DNA of 64,000 bases, from assembly GCA_903898675.1 (NCBI GenBank), contig CAIUGM010000006.1, positions 1-64,000 of the forward strand. Reading direction: 5' to 3'. The position numbers and the translations under genes are program-made. A model generated the notes under the pieces. The model ran no database searches and was not told where the DNA came from. It was given only the letters and a program-made list of their open reading frames with translations. Source of the stretch: an uncultured Verrucomicrobiota bacterium. GTDB lineage: Bacteria; Verrucomicrobiota; Verrucomicrobiia; Opitutales; Opitutaceae. Below, piece after piece: positions 59,733-64,000 of the stretch (position 1 is its first letter; each line of letters opens with the position of its first letter).

Positions 59733-61322
59733 TCAGGGCGCCTTCTCCCGGAGCTCGATCCGGCGCGTCTTGCCGCTGGCCGTTTTTGGCAGGCTGGTGA
59801 CGAACTCCACCTCGCGGGGGTACTTGAAGGGCGCGATCGTCTGCTTGCAGTGCTGCTGCAGGGACCGCCGGAGGTTGTCGCTGGCCGCATGACCGGGTCG
59901 CAGCATGATGAAGGCCTTCACGATCTGCCCGCGCTTGGCGTCGGATTTTCCGATCACCGCGACATCGAGGACCGCCGGGTGCTCGAGCAGCGCGCTCTCC
60001 ACCTCGAACGGCCCGATGCGAAAGCCCGAGCTCTTGATCACGTCATCGTGGCGGCCGACAAACCAGTAGTAACCGTCGGCGTCGCGCCGGGCCCGGTCGC
60101 CGGTGAAGTACCAGTCGCCGGTGAATTTGTCGGCCGTCTCCTCCGGGTTGCACCAGTATTCCTGGAACAAGCCGAGCGGCCGCTGCGGCTTCACCCGGAT
60201 GGCGATCTCGCCCTCGACACCCGCCGGGGCCTCCTGCCCGTCGTCGCCGAGGAGCGTGACGTTCATGCCGGGGGTGGGCCGGCCCATTGAGCCGGGACGC
60301 ACGGGAAAGCCGAGCGACGGGAAATTGCCGATCAGCACGACGGTCTCCGTCTGCCCATAGGCTTCGTGCAGCGTGAGCCCGGTGGCGTCCCGCCAGATTT
60401 TCAGCAGCTCCGGATTCAATGGCTCGCCGGCGGTCACGCAGTGCCGCAGGTGCGGGAACCGCCGCCGGCTGAGATCCTCCCGCACGATGATCCGCAGCGC
60501 CGTGGGTGGGGCGCACCAGGTGGTGACGGGGTAATGCTCCAGCGTATCGAGCGCGAGGACGGGGTTGAAGTTGCCCGCGACATGCAGCGCGAAGACGCCG
60601 GCGCCCATCTGCCAGGGACCGTAGAAACTCGACCACGCGGCCTTGCCCCATCCGAGGTCGGAAATATTCCAGTGCAAATCGTCCGGGCGCAGATCGAGCC
60701 AGAGTCCGCCGGTGAGCCGGTGGGCCAGGGCATAGCTGGCCTGGGTGTGCAGCACCATCTTGGGTTCGCCCGTCGTGGCGCTGGTGAAGTACAGGATGCC
60801 GGGATCGCCGCTCCGGGTCCGCTCGCCGGCAAACTCCGTCGGCGCGGCGCTCACCCCGGCGTCAAAGTCGGTCCAGCCCGCGGCCGTCCCGGCAACGAGC
60901 AGGCGCTGGCCGGCGAACTCGCCGATCTTGGCGATCCCGTCGGGGGTCGTGATGATCGCGGCCACCTGCGCCGTCTCGATGCGATACCGCACTTCCCGCG
61001 GCGAGAGCAGGAGGGTCGCCGGTACCGGCACGGCCCCGAGCCGGATCAGCCCGAGCATGGCGATCCACCATTCGGGCAGGCGCGGCAACATCACGAGTAC
61101 GCGGTCGCCGCGCCGGACACCCGACGCCTGGAGGAAGTTGGCCGCCTGCGAACTGAGGGCGGTCATCTCGGCAAACGAAAATTTCCGCTCCACCCGCGTT
61201 CCCGCGTCCACCCACCAGAGCGCGAGCGCGTCCGGCTGCTTGCGCGTCCAGCCGTCCAGCGTGTCGGTGGCGAAGTTGTAGAACTCCGGCGCCTGCAACC
61301 CGCTGGTGAAATCGTCTTTCAT
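59733..61322 (-). CDS. AMP-dependent acyl-CoA synthetase
   Basis: YFTSATTGEPKMVLHTQ, AYGQTETVVLIGNF, WYFTGDRARRDADGYYWFVGRHDDVIKSSGFRIGPFEVES, PKTASGKTRRIELR. Confidence 0.9.
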   Translation of the reverse strand: MKDDFTSGLQAPEFYNFATDTLDGWTRKQPDALALWWVDAGTRVERKFSFAEMTALSSQAANFLQASGVRRGDRVLVMLPRLPEWWIAMLGLIRLGAVPVPATLLLSPREVRYRIETAQVAAIITTPDGIAKIGEFAGQRLLVAGTAAGWTDFDAGVSAAPTEFAGERTRSGDPGILYFTSATTGEPKMVLHTQASYALAHRLTGGLWLDLRPDDLHWNISDLGWGKAAWSSFYGPWQMGAGVFALHVAGNFNPVLALDTLEHYPVTTWCAPPTALRIIVREDLSRRRFPHLRHCVTAGEPLNPELLKIWRDATGLTLHEAYGQTETVVLIGNFPSLGFPVRPGSMGRPTPGMNVTLLGDDGQEAPAGVEGEIAIRVKPQRPLGLFQEYWCNPEETADKFTGDWYFTGDRARRDADGYYWFVGRHDDVIKSSGFRIGPFEVESALLEHPAVLDVAVIGKSDAKRGQIVKAFIMLRPGHAASDNLRRSLQQHCKQTIAPFKYPREVEFVTSLPKTASGKTRRIELREKAP

Positions 61323-61426
61323 CTCGCCGCCATTCTCGGCCCCCCGGCCGGGAAGGGAAGGGTGAAGCGCCCGGTGACTCGCTGCGCCCGGGACTATTAC
61401 GCCGCCGCGGACCGCCGGCCTGTTTG

Positions 61427-62668
61427 CTAATAGGCCGCGAAGTGACGCGAACCGAGCCAACGGGCCAGCCCAAGGAGCACCAGGGCGATGGGAAAAAAGA
61501 GACTGGGCGCGCCGCCCCCACCGCCCAAGGCCGGGGCCGGCGTAGGAGCCGGGGACGGAGGGGTGGGCGCCGGCGTGTTCACCGTGAGCGTGGCGGCATC
61601 GCTGATGGCACTGCCGGCGGTATTGGTCGCGACGGCCTCATAGTTGGCCGCGTCGGGGTTGGCCACGCTGGCGAGAGTGAAGGCGCTCGCGGTCGCGCCG
61701 GCGATATCCGTGCCGTTTTTGCGCCAGCGAAAAACCGGGGGCGGATTGCCGCTCGCGGCGACTTGGAATGTGACCGCCTGGCCGGTGTTCACGGTCTGGC
61801 TCCGGGGCTGCGTGGTGAAGGCGGGCCCGATCGGGGCAGACGCACTGGCGTAGACCCGCACCCAGTCGACCGCCAGCGTCTGGGGGAAAGTCGTGGTGCC
61901 ATCCGGGCTGCCCGGCCAGTCCCCGCCCACGGCCAGATTGAGAATGATAAAGAAATTGTCCTGAAAAGCCGTCATGGTCGGCCACTGCTTGGGGTCGATG
62001 CTGGAGCGCGCGTACTCCGTGCCGTCGAGCTTCCACGCGATCGCGGTGGCATCCCACTCGATCTCGAAGACGTGGTAATCGTCGTTGAAGATCTGCGGGT
62101 CCGGCAGCTCCTGCCGGCTGCTGCCCGTGGAGGCCGGGCCGTTGGCGTCCCAGTGGAGCGTGCCGTAGATCGAGTCGTCCCGGTTCTCGCCGCCGCCGAT
62201 CATCTCCATGATGTCGATCTCGCCGCACTTCGGCCAGCCGACGGTGTTGATGTTGTCGCCGAGCATCCAGCAGGCGGGCCACAGGCCCTGGCCCTTGGGC
62301 AGACGCATGCGCGCGGCGATCTTCCCGAAGGTCCACGCGTGCTTGCCCTGGGTCGTCAGCCGCGCCGAGGTGTAGCTGCCGTCGGAATTCTTGGTGGCGG
62401 TAATGACCAGTTCGCCGTTTTGCACGACCGCGGCGGTCGAGGTGTAGGTCTCAAGCTCGTGGTTGCCCCAGCCGCCGCCGCCGAGCTCGAACGTCCAGTT
62501 GGCCGGGTCCACGGCCGGGCCGCTGAATTCATCCGACCACACGAGCGTCCAGCCCGGGCCGGGGCTCCAAGTGTCGGGCGTCGCGGCGCGGGCGCCGAGT
62601 GGCAGGAGGATCAGCGCCAGGCCGGCGATCCAGCGGAAACCAAAACGCGACGGGGATTTCGCTTTCAT
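61427..62668 (-). CDS. GH16-like beta-glucanase with Ig-like domain and C-terminal sorting-like tail
   Basis: LVWSDEFSG...WGNHELETYT, GEIDIMEMIGG; Ig-like QPRSQTVNTGQAVTFQVAASGNPPPVFRWRKNG; tail GGGGGAPSLFFPIALVLLGLARWLGSR. Confidence 0.92.
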   Translation of the reverse strand: MKAKSPSRFGFRWIAGLALILLPLGARAATPDTWSPGPGWTLVWSDEFSGPAVDPANWTFELGGGGWGNHELETYTSTAAVVQNGELVITATKNSDGSYTSARLTTQGKHAWTFGKIAARMRLPKGQGLWPACWMLGDNINTVGWPKCGEIDIMEMIGGGENRDDSIYGTLHWDANGPASTGSSRQELPDPQIFNDDYHVFEIEWDATAIAWKLDGTEYARSSIDPKQWPTMTAFQDNFFIILNLAVGGDWPGSPDGTTTFPQTLAVDWVRVYASASAPIGPAFTTQPRSQTVNTGQAVTFQVAASGNPPPVFRWRKNGTDIAGATASAFTLASVANPDAANYEAVATNTAGSAISDAATLTVNTPAPTPPSPAPTPAPALGGGGGAPSLFFPIALVLLGLARWLGSRHFAAY

Positions 62669-62809
62669 GCGGCGGACGGGGGTAGTGGGACGCTGGCGGC
62701 CAACCTCCACGCGCGTGCCGCATTTTCAAGGGCGATCTATGCACCAAACGAATCTAGTTGTGCACAATCGCCGCCGCGTCCGGCGCGCCGCGGCTGGTCA
62801 TTTCTTGGC

Positions 62810-63997
62810 CTACACGTTCGCCGGATCGGGGTGAATCCACGGCGCGCGGTAAGCGCGGGCCAGCCGGCGGGTCGCCTCGGCGTCGCCGGGAATCGTCCGC
62901 GTTGCGGGGTCATAGCGCAGCGGGCGGCCGAGTTCCTGCGCGACGATGGCCAGTTCGCAGCACGCGCTGGAGATGTGGCCCTCCTCGATGTCGGCGACCG
63001 GCCGGGTGCGGGTTTCGCGGGCCTGCATGAAGTTCAGCACGTGGAGCCGTTCGGTCTCGTCGTAGGCGGCCCCCGCCTGGCTGAAATCAACGTGCGCGAG
63101 GTCGCCGGTCCGCGAGAGCATGTGCACGCCTTCGCGCGCTCCGCCGTCGGCGGGCGTGAACGCATACTCGAGCATCGTCAGGTTGAGCGTGCCGTGCTCG
63201 CCGATGAGCCGGGCGCCCCACTGGTCGGTCCAGTGCCGCTCCGGGATGGGCGAGCCGCCCCACAGGCGGTGTTCCCAGCTGATGTCGAGGTCGGGGTAAT
63301 GGAACACGCTGTGCTGGGTGTCGGGCAGGTTGGAGAAGGACGCCTTCGCGACGTAGATGCCACCCGTGGACTCGATCGATTCCGGCCAGCCCAGCCCGAG
63401 CAGCCAGCGAACCTTGTCGAGCATGTGCACGCCCAGGTTGCCGATGGGGCCGTTGCCGTACTCCATGAAGGCGCGCCAGCCGCGCTCCTCCTTCATGGCC
63501 TTGAAGGGCAGCCGCGGCGCCGGGCCCGTCCAGAGGTCGTAATTCAAATGCGGCGGCACGGGCGCATCCGGCACCGGTCCGGCGCTCCAGCCCTCCGAGC
63601 CGAGGTAGCTGTACAGCTCGATCAACCCGATTTTGCCCAGCCGGCCGCTGGTGATGTATTTGTCGCGGGCTTCGCGATAAAGCGGATTGCTGCGCCGCTG
63701 GGTGTTCACCTGTACGACCCGGCCGTACTTGCGCGCCGCCGCGACGAGCGCCTCGCCCTCGAGGACGTCGACGCCGACGGGTTTTTCCAGATAGAGGTCG
63801 GCCCCGGCTTTCATCGCCGCAAGGGCGGGCAGTGCGTGCCAGTGGTCGGGGGTGCCGACGATGACAATGTCGAGCGGCTCCGCGGCCAGCATGTCGCGGT
63901 AATCGGCGAAGGTCCGCGGCACGGCCGTCTGGTGCCGGGCGACGAGCGCGAGGGTTTTCTGGAGCAGATGCTGGTTGACGTCGCAGAGTGCAACCAC
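62810..63997 (-). CDS. Gfo/Idh/MocA-family oxidoreductase, truncated by window end
   Basis: DIVIVGTPDHWHALPALAAMKAGADLYLEKPVGVDVLEGEALVAAARKYGRVVQVNTQRRSNPLYR; N-terminus beyond 64000. Confidence 0.9.
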   Translation of the reverse strand: MVALCDVNQHLLQKTLALVARHQTAVPRTFADYRDMLAAEPLDIVIVGTPDHWHALPALAAMKAGADLYLEKPVGVDVLEGEALVAAARKYGRVVQVNTQRRSNPLYREARDKYITSGRLGKIGLIELYSYLGSEGWSAGPVPDAPVPPHLNYDLWTGPAPRLPFKAMKEERGWRAFMEYGNGPIGNLGVHMLDKVRWLLGLGWPESIESTGGIYVAKASFSNLPDTQHSVFHYPDLDISWEHRLWGGSPIPERHWTDQWGARLIGEHGTLNLTMLEYAFTPADGGAREGVHMLSRTGDLAHVDFSQAGAAYDETERLHVLNFMQARETRTRPVADIEEGHISSACCELAIVAQELGRPLRYDPATRTIPGDAEATRRLARAYRAPWIHPDPANV

Positions 63998-64000
63998 GTG

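Overview
This is a high-GC bacterial chromosome segment. From gene content and repeat style I infer Verrucomicrobiota, probably Opitutaceae-like; this is not proven from the window. It holds about 50 credible CDSs, one tRNA-Val(UAC), no rRNA, no CRISPR array, and no transposase, integrase or phage genes. The most notable locus is about 1.9-17.05 kb. A histidine kinase, an unknown secreted protein and a frameshifted sigma-54-type response regulator lie divergent from a TonB2/TtpC-like energy-transduction operon (DUF3450, MotA/TolQ/ExbB-type TtpC-like protein, ExbB, ExbD, TonB-like, TPR). The operon is followed by two tandemly duplicated pairs of uncharacterised secreted proteins. A strong -24/-12 (sigma-54) promoter match with an upstream palindrome lies between the two arms. 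The rest is mainly housekeeping genes (asd, hemC, hemD, trpF, ffh, der, fmt, parB, secG, a dinG-like helicase) and carbohydrate-active enzymes (GH127-, GH27-, GH13- and GH16-like). The window is dense in short inverted-repeat (REP/MITE-like) elements of several families. Three of them appear recruited into coding sequence: a nucleotidyltransferase loop, the start codon of the same gene, and a loop of fmt. All calls come from reading the sequence and supplied translations; no database search was run.
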